Assembly: GCF_004358675.1 (NCBI RefSeq)
Contig: NZ_SMZO01000013.1
Span: forward strand, 28,284 to 92,283
Source of the DNA: Meridianimarinicoccus aquatilis
Lineage (GTDB): Bacteria > Pseudomonadota > Alphaproteobacteria > Rhodobacterales > Rhodobacteraceae
Reading direction: 5' to 3'
DNA: 64,000 nucleotides
Shown: in pieces, positions 25,625 through 34,268 of the stretch
How positions within the stretch are numbered: position 1 is the first letter of the stretch
Layout: every line of letters begins with the position of its first letter
Notes under the pieces: model-generated
What the model was told of the DNA's origin: nothing
Database searches by the model: none
What the model saw: the letters and a program-made list of their open reading frames with translations, nothing else
Made by a program: the position numbers and the translations under genes

Positions 25625-25863
25625 CAGGCGATCTCGATCCGGTAGCTTTCGATCACCGTATTGGCGAGCAGCTTTTCACACATCTGCTTGACCTCAACTT
25701 CGGCAGCTTCCGCATCAGAACCCGCCAGATCCAGTTCAATCACCTTGCCCTGACGCACGCCTTCGACGCCCCCAAACCCGAGCGAGCCGAGCGCGTGACG
25801 CACCGCTTCGCCTTGTGGGTCCAGAACACCGGGTTTCAGCATCACATGTACAACAGCTTTCAT
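25624..25863 (-). CDS. purS: Phosphoribosylformylglycinamidine synthase subunit PurS
   Basis: A 79-residue protein starting [30 protein letters not shown], the standard PurS opening. It bridges PurQ and PurL in the three-part FGAM synthase of alphaproteobacteria and Gram-positives. The order purC-purS-purQ, with gaps of 14 bp and -1 bp, is the usual alphaproteobacterial arrangement. Confidence 0.95.
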   Translation of the reverse strand: MKAVVHVMLKPGVLDPQGEAVRHALGSLGFGGVEGVRQGKVIELDLAGSDAEAAEVEVKQMCEKLLANTVIESYRIEIA

Positions 25864-25877
25864 GCGCGCCCTTCCTT

Positions 25878-26639
25878 TCAGTTAATCAGCGTTGGCCGTG
25901 TGATCGGCTGCGCGTTCTTTGGCAACACTCCAAGGCGCCGCGCGAGTTCGGTATAAGCATCTGCAAGGTTGCCCAGATCCTGACGAAACACGTCTTTGTC
26001 CAGTTTCTGGCCAGTTTCGATGTCCCACAGACGGCAACTGTCAGGGCTGATTTCATCGGCAATGATCAACCGGTGGAAATCATTGTCCCACACGCGGCCA
26101 ATTTCGATCTTGAAGTCCACAAGGCGGATACCCACCCCCATGAACACACCCGACAGGAAATCGTTCACCCGCAATGCAAGCGCGACCATGTCATCCATGT
26201 CCTGCTGACCTGCCCACCCGAAGGCTGCGATGTGCTCTTCCGTGACCAGCGGGTCGCCCAGCTTGTCGTCCTTGTAATAGAATTCGACCACCGGGCGCGG
26301 CAAAACCTGGCCCTCTGGGATGCCCAGACGCTTGCTCATGGACCCTGCGGCACGGTTACGCACCACCACTTCAAGCGGGATGATTTCCACCTGCCGGATC
26401 AACTGCTCGCGCATATTGATGCGGCGAATGAAATGGGTGGGAACCCCGATATCGTTGAGACCGGCCATGAAAAACTCGGACAGCCGGTTGTTCAGCACAC
26501 CCTTGCCTTCGATCACGTCGTGCTTTTGCGCGTTAAACGCTGTGGCATCGTCTTTGAAATACTGAACCAAAGTGCCGGGTTCCGGACCTTCATAGAGGAT
26601 CTTGGCCTTGCCTTCGTAAATTTTTTTGCGGCGTGCCAT
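25878..26639 (-). CDS. purC: SAICAR synthase PurC
   Basis: A 253-residue enzyme that joins aspartate to CAIR with ATP in purine synthesis. The N-terminus [22 protein letters not shown] has the P-loop-like [32 protein letters not shown] and [10 protein letters not shown] are the conserved family blocks, the last with the ATP-metal acids. ATG 26639 is the family start; the frame is open further upstream, but that part is not conserved. It heads the purCSQ operon and is divergent from the ATPase zeta gene across a 170-bp region without further genes. Confidence 0.96.
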   Translation of the reverse strand: MARRKKIYEGKAKILYEGPEPGTLVQYFKDDATAFNAQKHDVIEGKGVLNNRLSEFFMAGLNDIGVPTHFIRRINMREQLIRQVEIIPLEVVVRNRAAGSMSKRLGIPEGQVLPRPVVEFYYKDDKLGDPLVTEEHIAAFGWAGQQDMDDMVALALRVNDFLSGVFMGVGIRLVDFKIEIGRVWDNDFHRLIIADEISPDSCRLWDIETGQKLDKDVFRQDLGNLADAYTELARRLGVLPKNAQPITRPTLIN

Positions 26640-26809
26640 GGTGTCTCCGTTCTGGCAAAGCGTGCGCGGCGGCGCACTGTGGATTTCGCGCGTATACGGC
26701 AACGGATCAAGTGTCGCAAGAACAGCCCCGCCTAGGCCCTTGCCCGAACCGCCCACAACCCTCATAACCGGCACGCGCCTAACGGCCCCAGATGTAGAGG
26801 AGTACGGCA

Positions 26810-27121
26810 ATGAACACCTTCAAGGATCGCGAAAACGCGTTCGAGAACAAATTCGCCCATGACGAGGAAATGCAGTTCCGCGCCTTGGCCCGTCGCAACA
26901 AGCTCACCGGCCTTTGGGCGGCAGAGCTTCTTGGCAAAACCGGCGGCGATGCCGATGCATATGCCGCTGAGGTCGTAAAATCGGATTTCGAAGAAGCCGG
27001 TCATGATGACGTTGTGCGCAAGCTTGTCGGCGATCTTGGCGATAAGGCCGATGAGGCAACTATCCGCGCCAAGATGGAAGAGATGCTGACCGTCGCCAAG
27101 GCGCAACTCGCAGACGAATAA
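26810..27121 (+). CDS. F1Fo-ATPase inhibitory zeta subunit (DUF1476)
   Basis: A 103-residue protein matching the Paracoccus denitrificans zeta subunit along its length ([62 protein letters not shown]). In Paracoccus the N-terminal part of zeta enters F1 and blocks ATP hydrolysis while allowing synthesis. The conserved FENKFAHD segment near the N-terminus is the inhibitory region. GAGGAG lies 7 nt before the ATG. It stands alone, away from any atp operon, as is usual for this family. Confidence 0.9.
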   Translation: MNTFKDRENAFENKFAHDEEMQFRALARRNKLTGLWAAELLGKTGGDADAYAAEVVKSDFEEAGHDDVVRKLVGDLGDKADEATIRAKMEEMLTVAKAQLADE

Positions 27122-27232
27122 GCCCTTTGCAATTCTCGGGGGGCATTCGCGTCAGAGTGGCCCCCGGCGCAGTCCACACACCATCGCAGGGCAGCCGCGT
27201 GCAGGCTGTACCCCGCAGGCAAGGAAGCCGAC

Positions 27233-28249
27233 ATGACCGACTTGCTGTCGCGACGTCTGTCCGAAACCCCGGCTTTGCTGGCTGATGGGGCGACGGGGAC
27301 CAATCTGTTCAACATGGGCCTTGAATCCGGTGATGCACCTGAGCTTTGGAATGAACAGGAACCGGACAAGATCCGCGCTTTGTACCGCGGTGCGGTAGAG
27401 GCAGGATCCGATCTTTTTCTGACCAACAGCTTTGGATCAAACGCATCACGGCTCAGGCTGCACGATGCGGGGAACCGCGCGTTCGATTTGTCCCGAATTG
27501 CGGCAGAACTTGGCCGCGAGGTCGCAGACCGGTCTGGTCGCGAGATCATCGTCGCAGGGTCCATGGGCCCGACCGGCGAAATCATGGCACCAATGGGCAC
27601 ACTCACCTTGTCGCAGGCAACCGAGATATTTCATGAGCAAGCCGAAGGTTTAAGGGCTGGCGGAGCTGACTTCTTGTGGGTGGAGACGATTTCCGCCGCT
27701 GACGAATATCGCGCCGCCGCAGAAGCCGCACGGCTTGCCGGAATGCCATGGTGCGGCACAATGAGTTTCGACACGGCCGGCCGGACCATGATGGGATTGA
27801 CCGCCGCTGACATGGTCACTCTTGTCGAAGGGCTGGCCCACCCCCCGCTGGCTTATGGGGCCAATTGCGGCGTGGGCGCGTCTGATCTCTTGCGCACTGT
27901 CCTTGGCCTTGCGGCACAAGGCACGGAACGTCCTATCATCGCGAAGGGCAATGCCGGTATTCCAAAATATGTAGATGGGCATATCCACTACGACGGCACA
28001 CCGTTGCTGATGGCGGAATATGCGCGACTGGCAATGGACTGCGGCGCGCGAATCATCGGCGGATGCTGTGGAACCACACCCGAACATTTGCGCGCCATGC
28101 GGGCGATGATCGACAGCCACGACGCAGGCATGCGCCCCAGCTTGGACGACATTGCAACTGCGCTTGGCGGGTTTTCCTCGACGACCGACGGGCTTGATGG
28201 CCCAACAGAGTCACCTCGCCCACGGCGGCGCAGACGCAATTCCGTCTGA
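27233..28249 (+). CDS. Homocysteine S-methyltransferase (part of split methionine synthase)
   Basis: A 338-residue zinc methyltransferase of the Pfam homocysteine S-methyltransferase family. LLADGATGTNLF opens the barrel. The zinc cysteines are in YGANCGVGASD and IGGCCGTTPEH. The C-terminus is a basic tail (PRPRRRRRN). Such proteins accept a methyl from betaine or from a methyl-cobalamin protein. The following gene is a corrinoid protein and then DUF1638, so this probably acts as the homocysteine half of a cobalamin methionine synthase divided into separate proteins. A betaine-dependent role is the alternative. Confidence 0.85.
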   Translation: MTDLLSRRLSETPALLADGATGTNLFNMGLESGDAPELWNEQEPDKIRALYRGAVEAGSDLFLTNSFGSNASRLRLHDAGNRAFDLSRIAAELGREVADRSGREIIVAGSMGPTGEIMAPMGTLTLSQATEIFHEQAEGLRAGGADFLWVETISAADEYRAAAEAARLAGMPWCGTMSFDTAGRTMMGLTAADMVTLVEGLAHPPLAYGANCGVGASDLLRTVLGLAAQGTERPIIAKGNAGIPKYVDGHIHYDGTPLLMAEYARLAMDCGARIIGGCCGTTPEHLRAMRAMIDSHDAGMRPSLDDIATALGGFSSTTDGLDGPTESPRPRRRRRNSV

Positions 28250-28356
28250 TACGTCGCTGGCGCGTCGCTTTAAGTCGCAAATCGCACAGTCCTGTCGCGC
28301 CTCGTCGCCTGATAAATAGAAATGGTTTCCATTTTCTTCGGGCAAAGGGCACAGGC

Positions 28357-29064
28357 ATGAGCGATGAAGAAGACGATCTGATCCTGGCCGATCTGCCAGA
28401 TGACGAACTTGTCCCCCAGATGTTCGACGATCTTTACGACGGTCTTCGCGAAGAGATCGAAGAGGCGGTAAACATTCTTCTGTCCCGCGGTTGGGAACCC
28501 TATCGCATTCTGACCGAAGCACTGGTCGGAGGCATGACCATTGTTGGCAAAGACTTCAGGGACGGCATTCTGTTCGTCCCAGAAGTGCTGCTTGCCGCCA
28601 ATGCGATGAAGGGCGGCATGGCTATTCTCAAGCCACTTCTGGCTGAAACAGGGGCGCCGCGTGTCGGGAAAATGGTCATCGGCACGGTAAAAGGCGACAT
28701 CCATGACATCGGCAAAAACCTCGTGTCGATGATGATGGAAGGGGCCGGGTTCGAAGTCGTGGATATCGGCATCAACAACGCCGTCGAAAAATACCTTGAT
28801 GCGTTGGAAACCGAACAGCCAGACATTCTTGGAATGTCCGCACTGCTGACGACCACGATGCCCTATATGAAGGTCGTGATCGATACGATGGCCGAAAAGG
28901 GCATCCGTGACGATTATATCGTCCTTGTGGGCGGGGCCCCTTTGAACGAAGAATTCGGGCGCGCCATTGGTGCAGATGCGTATTGCAGGGATGCGGCCGT
29001 GGCGGTCGAAACCGCGAAGACCTTCATGGCACGCAAACACAACCAGGTAACTCACGCGGACTGA
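28357..29064 (+). CDS. Corrinoid (methyl-cobalamin carrier) protein
   Basis: A 235-residue B12-binding protein. Residues 15-110 form the helical cap (EEIEEAVNILLSRGWEPYRILTEALVGGM; FVPEVLLAANAMKGGM). The Rossmann half has the base-off/His-on motif GDIHDIGKNLVSMMMEGAGF, whose His is the lower cobalt ligand, and later the GGAPLNEEFGRAIGAD nucleotide-loop site. It resembles MtaC/MtbC/MetH-B12 domains. It lies 107 bp after the homocysteine methyltransferase, fitting a shuttle of methyl groups between a methyl donor protein, not seen here, and homocysteine. Confidence 0.92.
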   Translation: MSDEEDDLILADLPDDELVPQMFDDLYDGLREEIEEAVNILLSRGWEPYRILTEALVGGMTIVGKDFRDGILFVPEVLLAANAMKGGMAILKPLLAETGAPRVGKMVIGTVKGDIHDIGKNLVSMMMEGAGFEVVDIGINNAVEKYLDALETEQPDILGMSALLTTTMPYMKVVIDTMAEKGIRDDYIVLVGGAPLNEEFGRAIGADAYCRDAAVAVETAKTFMARKHNQVTHAD

Positions 29065-29118
29065 CCGGGCTTGATCCGCGCGGACAGGCTCCCCAACTTT
29101 GTCGGGTAAGGAGAGTCC

Positions 29119-29268
29119 ATGCCATTGCCACTTTTTCTAGGTCTGATCGGTGCTGTTTTGGTCGCTGCGGCGGCAACCGTCGCGGTATTCGCCACGGTTG
29201 GATTGCCCGCCGCGCTGCTGGTGCCCGTTCTGCTGATCGCGGCCTACAGTCTGCGCAGGCGACCGTGA
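29119..29268 (+). CDS. Small hydrophobic protein (49 aa) in the methionine-synthase cluster
   Basis: MPLPLFLGLIGAVLVAAAAT runs into a second hydrophobic stretch (LPAALLVPVLLIAAY) and ends SLRRRP. Two short membrane helices are likely. A strong GGAGAG site lies 3 nt before ATG 29119. The stop TGA 29266-29268 overlaps the GTG start of the DUF1638 gene. I do not recognise a family. The ribosome-binding site and the coupled overlap suggest that it is truly translated. Confidence 0.6.
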   Translation: MPLPLFLGLIGAVLVAAAATVAVFATVGLPAALLVPVLLIAAYSLRRRP

Positions 29269-29903
29269 CAAGCCCGCAAGACGGCCACACACTGACGGAA
29301 CTGGGGCATCCGCCGTCTCAGCCCGGTGCCTCTGTGCTGGTCATCGCATGCGGTGCACTGGCCCGCGAAATTTTGCATATCGTCAATCAGAATGGCTGGA
29401 CACATCTTGATCTGACTTGCCTTCCCGCCAAGCTTCACAACCGCCCTGAACAGATCCCTGCAGCGGTCGAAGCCGCGGTTCTAAAGCACCGGGGCGCTTA
29501 TGGTAAGATCGTTGTGGCTTATGGTGATTGTGGCACTGGCGGTCAGTTGGCGGCCCTTTGCAAGCGTCTTGAAGTGACCATGATCGACGCGCCTCACTGC
29601 TACGCCTTTTTCGAAGGGTCAGCGCGCTTTGCGGCCCATGACGACGAAATCACGGCATTCTATCTGACAGATTTTCTTGTCCGGCAGTTCGACGCTTTCG
29701 TGTGGCAGCCCCTTGGCCTCGACCGCCACCCGCAATTGCGCGACACCTATTTCGGCCACTACACCAAATTGGTCTATATGGCGCAGACGGAAGACCCGCT
29801 GCTTGATGACATAGCCCACGAGTGCGCCACTCGGCTCGGTTTGGCATATGAGCGGCGCAGCACAGGCTATGGCGATCTGCCAAGCTGGCTTGGTACATCT
29901 TAG
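29265..29903 (+). CDS. DUF1638 protein, probably linked to the split methionine synthase
   Basis: A 212-residue protein matching DUF1638: VLVIACGALAREILHIVNQNGW, then CLPAKLHNRPEQIPAAV and VVAYGDCGTGGQLAALC, with HCYAFFEGSARF following. Conserved Cys and His residues suggest metal or cofactor binding. The start is taken as GTG 29265, overlapping the previous stop (GTGA); no ATG lies before the conserved part. DUF1638 genes co-occur with corrinoid methyltransferases, and in Rhodobacteraceae have been tied to methionine synthesis by split MetH (from memory). The stop overlaps the convergent sufE stop by 4 bp. Confidence 0.8.
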   Translation: MTSPQDGHTLTELGHPPSQPGASVLVIACGALAREILHIVNQNGWTHLDLTCLPAKLHNRPEQIPAAVEAAVLKHRGAYGKIVVAYGDCGTGGQLAALCKRLEVTMIDAPHCYAFFEGSARFAAHDDEITAFYLTDFLVRQFDAFVWQPLGLDRHPQLRDTYFGHYTKLVYMAQTEDPLLDDIAHECATRLGLAYERRSTGYGDLPSWLGTS

Positions 29904-30328
29904 GCGGCCGCGGTCTCTCCGGCGAGTTTACGGATTCGTTCGACCATCGCCCGCAGACCATTGGATCGCTGCGCTGACAGATGATCGTTGAGACCCAGGC
30001 GCGCCAAAGCCCCGCCGGCATCTACCCTAAGAACCTCTTCAACGGTCAGCCCTGAATACAGCGCATGCAAAATTGCGATCAATCCACGCACGATCATCGC
30101 GTCACTTTCACCTTGAAAATCAAATTGGGCCTGCGGACCACTGCCATTGATCTGAGGCATGATCCAGACTTGGCTCGCGCAACCGTCCACCTTGGTGGCG
30201 GGCACGCGAAAGGCCTCATCCAAGGGCGGCATCGCCTTGCCAAGTTCAATGACATGGCGATAGCGGTCTTCCCAATCGTCGAGAAACTCGAATGTGTCGG
30301 CGATATCTTCGAAGCTTTCGGTAGCCAT
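29900..30328 (-). CDS. sufE: SufE-family cysteine desulfurase activator
   Basis: A 142-residue SufE-like protein. The acceptor cysteine is in KVDGCASQVWI, the hallmark of SufE/CsdE. DDWEDRYRHVIELGKAMPPL and GLIAILHALYSGLTVEEV are the other conserved blocks. It takes persulfide sulfur from SufS and passes it to the SufBCD scaffold for Fe-S cluster assembly. ATG 30328 (MATESFEDIADTF) is chosen because the upstream in-frame sequence is Arg-rich and not conserved. No suf operon is next to it, as is often the case for sufE in this group. Confidence 0.93.
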   Translation of the reverse strand: MATESFEDIADTFEFLDDWEDRYRHVIELGKAMPPLDEAFRVPATKVDGCASQVWIMPQINGSGPQAQFDFQGESDAMIVRGLIAILHALYSGLTVEEVLRVDAGGALARLGLNDHLSAQRSNGLRAMVERIRKLAGETAAA

Positions 30329-30432
30329 CTGTCTGCGTCTCCTTCGCTGACTGCTGAGGTAAGACGACATGACCGCCGCGTCCAGTCCCGGCAAGACTTT
30401 CCAAGTCGCCGCGTTTGGGCTAACCGACTTTC

Positions 30433-30906
30433 ATGAAAATGCTGTTCAAACATCCATTGCGGTTTGCTCCGATCCTCGCACTCGCCCTTGCGGGCTGTTC
30501 CGGCGGACTTTTCAAGCGCGCTGACCCAAACACGCTGGAACCCGAAGGCGGCTACATTGAAGCTCGCATCGATTCTCGAACTCTTGTGGACAGCGTCACA
30601 GCAATATCTTTGTCGCGAACACCCGGCGGCTTGATCGTACGGGCAACCGGGCTGCCGCCGACACAAGGCTATTGGGATGTGGGGCTCGCGCGCGACCGTA
30701 GCGACGATGTGCCAAATGGAACACGGCGTTATCGCTTTGTCGGTCGCCCACCTGTGGACGTTTCTGGAAACCCGATCCCAGCCACAGTTGGCACCGCGAC
30801 CAGTCGGCAAGTGGATGCAGCGGTATTTATCCCTGACACAGAATTGAATGAACTGCGCCAGATCATCATTGTCGGCGCGCAGGGAAGTCGAACCGCGCGC
30901 CGGTAA
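30433..30906 (+). CDS. Putative lipoprotein
   Basis: A 157-residue protein with a lipoprotein signal: MKMLFKHPLRFAPILALALAGC, the lipobox LAGC giving Cys22. The mature part is beta-rich (YIEARIDSRTLVDSVTAISLS; GGLIVRATGLPPTQGYWDVGL) and includes an RTARR end. I know such proteins as uncharacterised Rhodobacteraceae lipoproteins and cannot assign a function. It is convergent with the DUF6456 gene (6 bp apart) and divergent from sufE. Confidence 0.75.
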   Translation: MKMLFKHPLRFAPILALALAGCSGGLFKRADPNTLEPEGGYIEARIDSRTLVDSVTAISLSRTPGGLIVRATGLPPTQGYWDVGLARDRSDDVPNGTRRYRFVGRPPVDVSGNPIPATVGTATSRQVDAAVFIPDTELNELRQIIIVGAQGSRTARR

Positions 30907-30912
30907 CATGCC

Positions 30913-32055
30913 TCAACCGATCATGGACATGTGCTGACCGCCAGTTTCGGAGTAATGCCGCTTGAGCCGCTGCAAAGCGATCCGCAAAACAATCTTTCCT
31001 GACCGCGCGGACCACCCCATGGTCTTCTCGGTCGTTTCAATTCCTTCCAGAAAACAGCAACAGCGCAGCGCGACATCGCCAAGGCCCGGCCCCAGATCGG
31101 CCAATGCAGCATGAACCCGGTCTCGGGCGGCCTGCGATGAGGTCGAGCGCCCAGCGCCGCTTCCTGAGCCGCCGCATTGCGGGCCAGTCATGAAGCTGTC
31201 CCAGTTTTGGGTGACCCTCGGCCCCATCTGCGACAATTCGAAATCCTCGCGCAGGCGCTCGCCTGCCGCCACAAGATCATCCGCAAGGAATTGGTTTCCT
31301 TCTTTGTCACGGCGGCGCGCCAGCGCACTCAGGGGCGATTCCGCGATATTGTATCTTGCCTTACGGCTACCTTCGCCGTCCCGGCCCCGCCGCGTATCCC
31401 ATTCGCGGTGCTGCGCGGCAAATGGCTGAGCTTCTTCACACATGCCATCAGCAGACTTGTTTTTTCCCGTGCTTTGCTCTTCGATCATGCGCTTCAGCGC
31501 GGCACGCCCAAGGCCGGTGATGGAATATCGCGAAACCCGCCCGGTGACCTTGGCGGAAATCCATTCATTCAGCGCCATCACTTCCGCGATCTGGCGATCA
31601 ACGATAGTCGTTTGCGCGCTTCGCCCACCGGGAAGTTCGCGGACCACAACGGCCTTTTCCATATCTTGTGCTACCGCCAAGACAGCCCCGGTTTCGGCGA
31701 GCCTGCGCAACACACGAAACGCAGATTCGGACAAATCGGTTGTCTTGTCGGCGGCAAATTGCGCCTGAATGGTTGCGGTCATCTTTCGAAACTCCTTGAT
31801 CTTCTCACAATTCGCGGCGCGCCTGGCGCCAATAGCACTGAGCCTGTCGAAGGCTCCGTCAACAAGCGGATCGTCGCGGCGGTTTTCGCACCGCCGGACC
31901 CGGCGCATCACGGTCGAAGCATGGTAGCCGGTCTCCCGCGCAATCTCTCGGATCGACCGGCCAAGTTCCGTGTGGCACAAGTAATGTACTGCGGCCTCTG
32001 GAACCCATTCCGATGGCTGGACCGATCCTGGTGACACCATCGCCAGTTTCGTCAC
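30913..32055 (-). CDS. DUF6456 protein with N-terminal helix-turn-helix
   Basis: A 380-residue protein. The N-terminal part (VHYLCHTELGRSIREIARETGYHASTVMRRVRRCE) is a helix-turn-helix of the kind that reads DNA. The C-terminal ~140 residues (SPLSALARRRDKEGNQFLADDLVAAGERLREDFELSQMG; LGDVALRCCCFLEGIETTEKTMGW) form the DUF6456 domain. The start is GTG 32055, with GGGAG 8 nt upstream. The family is widespread in Rhodobacteraceae with no proven role; a transcription factor is likely from the motif. It is divergent from the DUF6477 gene across a 224-bp region with a long palindrome. Confidence 0.75.
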   Translation of the reverse strand: MTKLAMVSPGSVQPSEWVPEAAVHYLCHTELGRSIREIARETGYHASTVMRRVRRCENRRDDPLVDGAFDRLSAIGARRAANCEKIKEFRKMTATIQAQFAADKTTDLSESAFRVLRRLAETGAVLAVAQDMEKAVVVRELPGGRSAQTTIVDRQIAEVMALNEWISAKVTGRVSRYSITGLGRAALKRMIEEQSTGKNKSADGMCEEAQPFAAQHREWDTRRGRDGEGSRKARYNIAESPLSALARRRDKEGNQFLADDLVAAGERLREDFELSQMGPRVTQNWDSFMTGPQCGGSGSGAGRSTSSQAARDRVHAALADLGPGLGDVALRCCCFLEGIETTEKTMGWSARSGKIVLRIALQRLKRHYSETGGQHMSMIG

Positions 32056-32113
32056 TCATCTTTCTCCCAAGCTTGCCCCCCGGTTCACGGCGATCCCACC
32101 GAAGGGCATGACA

Positions 32114-32142
32114 AAACCTGAATCGACTCTCGTTTCAGGTTT
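32114..32142. repeat. 29-bp near-perfect palindrome in the DUF6456/DUF6477 divergent region
   Basis: Arms AAACCTGAA (32114-32122) and TTCAGGTTT (32134-32142) pair fully. Inside them CGA (32124-32126) and TCG (32130-32132) pair around CTC. Only one T/T pair is mismatched. It could be an operator, for example for the neighbouring helix-turn-helix protein, or a two-way terminator, since A and T runs flank it. Confidence 0.5.
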
Positions 32143-32149
32143 ATTAAAA

Positions 32150-32179
32150 TTGGACGCTTTCTTAAGCATTGTTTATAAT
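32150..32179 (+). promoter_or_regulatory. Candidate promoter of the DUF6477 gene
   Basis: A perfect -10 TATAAT (32174-32179) has a TTGGAC (32150-32155) 18 bp upstream. The pair points toward the DUF6477 start at 32280. The palindrome at 32114-32142 lies just upstream of the -35. Confidence 0.45.
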
Positions 32180-32279
32180 GCCTAAATCTTGGTGAGACGT
32201 CCGACCGGTTGATCGAAGAACGCGCAACACCCTGTGGTTGAGCAGCACTCTCATGGCATGTTCGCATCAGGAGACTGCC

Positions 32280-32615
32280 ATGAACGACCCTCTTAACCTG
32301 CTGAAATCATTGACACGCCCAACGCTTCTGGTCACAGCGGCACGACACGCGGCGCAAGGCTATCAGCGTGACCGCGTGCTTCGCAGATTGCTGAAAGCAA
32401 ACACGCCAACTGGCCACGGCGAGGCCGTGATAAAGTTACTGATCCTTGAACGAGAATTGGACGAAGCACGCCGCACCCGCATTGCCGGGTACAGCGTCGC
32501 GCGCCATATCACGGTCCTTGCTGCGCTCATTGCAGAGGGTGGCTACTTGGGCAGCCGTGCACGGCCAGCTCAGGCAAACGCGTCGGCAACCTCGGCTTTG
32601 CGCTTGGTGATGTAA
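32280..32615 (+). CDS. DUF6477 family protein
   Basis: A 111-residue helical protein: MNDPLNLLKSLTRPTLLVTAARHAAQGYQRDRVLRRLL, then EAVIKLLILERELDEARR, with a less conserved tail. This matches DUF6477, a small Rhodobacteraceae family of unknown function often found opposite DUF6456, as here. AGGAG lies 6 nt before ATG 32280; a longer in-frame start at 32238 has no such site. Its last 46 bp overlap the convergent end of the MttB-like gene. Confidence 0.75.
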   Translation: MNDPLNLLKSLTRPTLLVTAARHAAQGYQRDRVLRRLLKANTPTGHGEAVIKLLILERELDEARRTRIAGYSVARHITVLAALIAEGGYLGSRARPAQANASATSALRLVM

Positions 32616-34111
32616 GCGTCCAGCGCCTCGCGGATGGCTGGGTCCAAATCTGGCGGCTGATAGTCCGCCAGCATTTGACGCGCTTTTGCGTTCGCAAGCG
32701 TTCTGGTATCCGGCGCGCCGGCGTCTTCCCACGTCTCAAAGGGTCGATAGTCCAGAACACCGCTCCGCCAGAACGCTGTTTTGAAATGCGCCTGCGTATG
32801 CGCGCAGCCCAGAAAGTGCCCCCCGGGCCCAACTTCGCGGATCGCATCAAGCGCAAGCGCCACGTCGTCCATCGCTGGCTTTTGGGCCAGACGATGCAAA
32901 GCCCCCAATTGGTCGGCGTCCATGACGAACTTTTCGGGCGAAGCAACAAGCCCGCCTTCCAGCCACCCGCATGCATGAAGCATGAAATTGACTCCGGCCA
33001 AAAGCGCCGTGTTCAGCGAATTGGCAGTCTCGTATCCCGCTTGCGCATCAGGCAATTTCGACCCTGTGAAGCTGCCCCCTGACCGAAACGGAACTGCCAA
33101 GCGCCGTGCCAGTTGCCCTGCCCCATAAATGACTTGCGATGCTTCTGGAGTTCCAAAAATCGGCGCGCCTGAATTCATGTCAATTGAGGTCACGAATGCG
33201 CCGAAAATGACGGGCGCACCTGGCCGGATCAGTTGGCTATAGGCGATCGCAACTTGAACTTCAGCCAGAACTTGCACCAGTGTCCCTGCCACCGTTACTG
33301 GCGACATGGCCCCGCCAACGATAAAAGGCGACACAATCGAAGCCTGACCCGCCGCGGCATAGGTTTCAAGCGCTCCCATCATCGTACTGTCGAATGTCAG
33401 GGGCGAGTTGATGTTCACCAAGGACGTCATCACAGTGTTTTGCGCCACGGTATCCGCACCGAACAGAATCTCACACATCTCAACGCTGTGCAGTGCTCGC
33501 TCGGGTTCTGTCACCGATCCCATGAAAGGTTTGTCGGACAGGGTCATGTGGGCCAGCAGCATATCAAGGTGCCGCTTGTTCGCCGGAATATCCGTCGGCT
33601 CACACACCGTGCCACCCGAGTGATGCAACCAAGGCGTCATCTGCCCCAGCTTCACGAAGTCATGGAAATCTGAAATCGTCGCGTAGCGGCGCTTGCCGTC
33701 CAGATCCAAGACGAATGGCGGGCCATAAACCGGCGCCAACACCAGCCGGTCGCCCCCGATCACGACAGACTTGTCTGGATTTCGAGCCAGCTGGGTAAAC
33801 TCGCGCGGGGCTGTGGCGCAAAGCGTGCGGGTCAGCCCCCGTGGAAAGTGCACTCTCTCTCCTTGCACATCCGCGCCCGCATCACGCCACCGTTGAAGCG
33901 CGGCGGGGTTATCGACGAAATTGACACCAATCTCTTCCAGAACCAATTCGGCCGCGTCTTCGATTCGTTCAAGCGCCTCTTCGTCCAGCAAGTCCAGCGT
34001 CGGGATCAAGCGGTCGATGACCTTCGCCGTGTTCCTTACAACTGCCGTGCGTTCCGCGCGCCGTGCTGCGCCCCCGCCCCCGGCGCGCCGCCGTCTTGCT
34101 CCGTCCGCCAT
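32570..34111 (-). CDS. Trimethylamine methyltransferase (MttB) family protein, non-pyrrolysine
   Basis: A 513-residue corrinoid-dependent methyltransferase-like protein of the MttB superfamily (DLLDEEALERIEDAAELVLEEIGV; GPPFVLDLDGKRRYATISDFHDFVKLGQ; HSGGTVCEPTDIPANKRHLDMLLAHM). No in-frame TAG interrupts the frame, so it belongs to the non-pyrrolysine branch, whose known members demethylate quaternary amines such as glycine betaine, proline betaine or carnitine. The start MADGARRRRAGGGGAARR is a basic, low-complexity extension. A corrinoid protein is encoded 3.5 kb away (28357), but partnership is unproven. Confidence 0.85.
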   Translation of the reverse strand: MADGARRRRAGGGGAARRAERTAVVRNTAKVIDRLIPTLDLLDEEALERIEDAAELVLEEIGVNFVDNPAALQRWRDAGADVQGERVHFPRGLTRTLCATAPREFTQLARNPDKSVVIGGDRLVLAPVYGPPFVLDLDGKRRYATISDFHDFVKLGQMTPWLHHSGGTVCEPTDIPANKRHLDMLLAHMTLSDKPFMGSVTEPERALHSVEMCEILFGADTVAQNTVMTSLVNINSPLTFDSTMMGALETYAAAGQASIVSPFIVGGAMSPVTVAGTLVQVLAEVQVAIAYSQLIRPGAPVIFGAFVTSIDMNSGAPIFGTPEASQVIYGAGQLARRLAVPFRSGGSFTGSKLPDAQAGYETANSLNTALLAGVNFMLHACGWLEGGLVASPEKFVMDADQLGALHRLAQKPAMDDVALALDAIREVGPGGHFLGCAHTQAHFKTAFWRSGVLDYRPFETWEDAGAPDTRTLANAKARQMLADYQPPDLDPAIREALDAYITKRKAEVADAFA

Positions 34112-34268
34112 GGCTCGAATACCTCTGTTTGCTGGTCGGTTGTTTATTTCAGCCTATCAGCCGAAGTGGCATGCACGCAGGGCCGGTTTACGCCCCTTCG
34201 CGGCCCAAAGCGACATTTGCGACGTGATGCGGCTTGAACAGAAGGCGGGTTGGCCCTAATCCGCGCCT

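Noticed and set aside
32570..34111. Pyrrolysine-containing MttB
   Set aside because: The frame has no in-frame TAG; it is a normal full-length gene.
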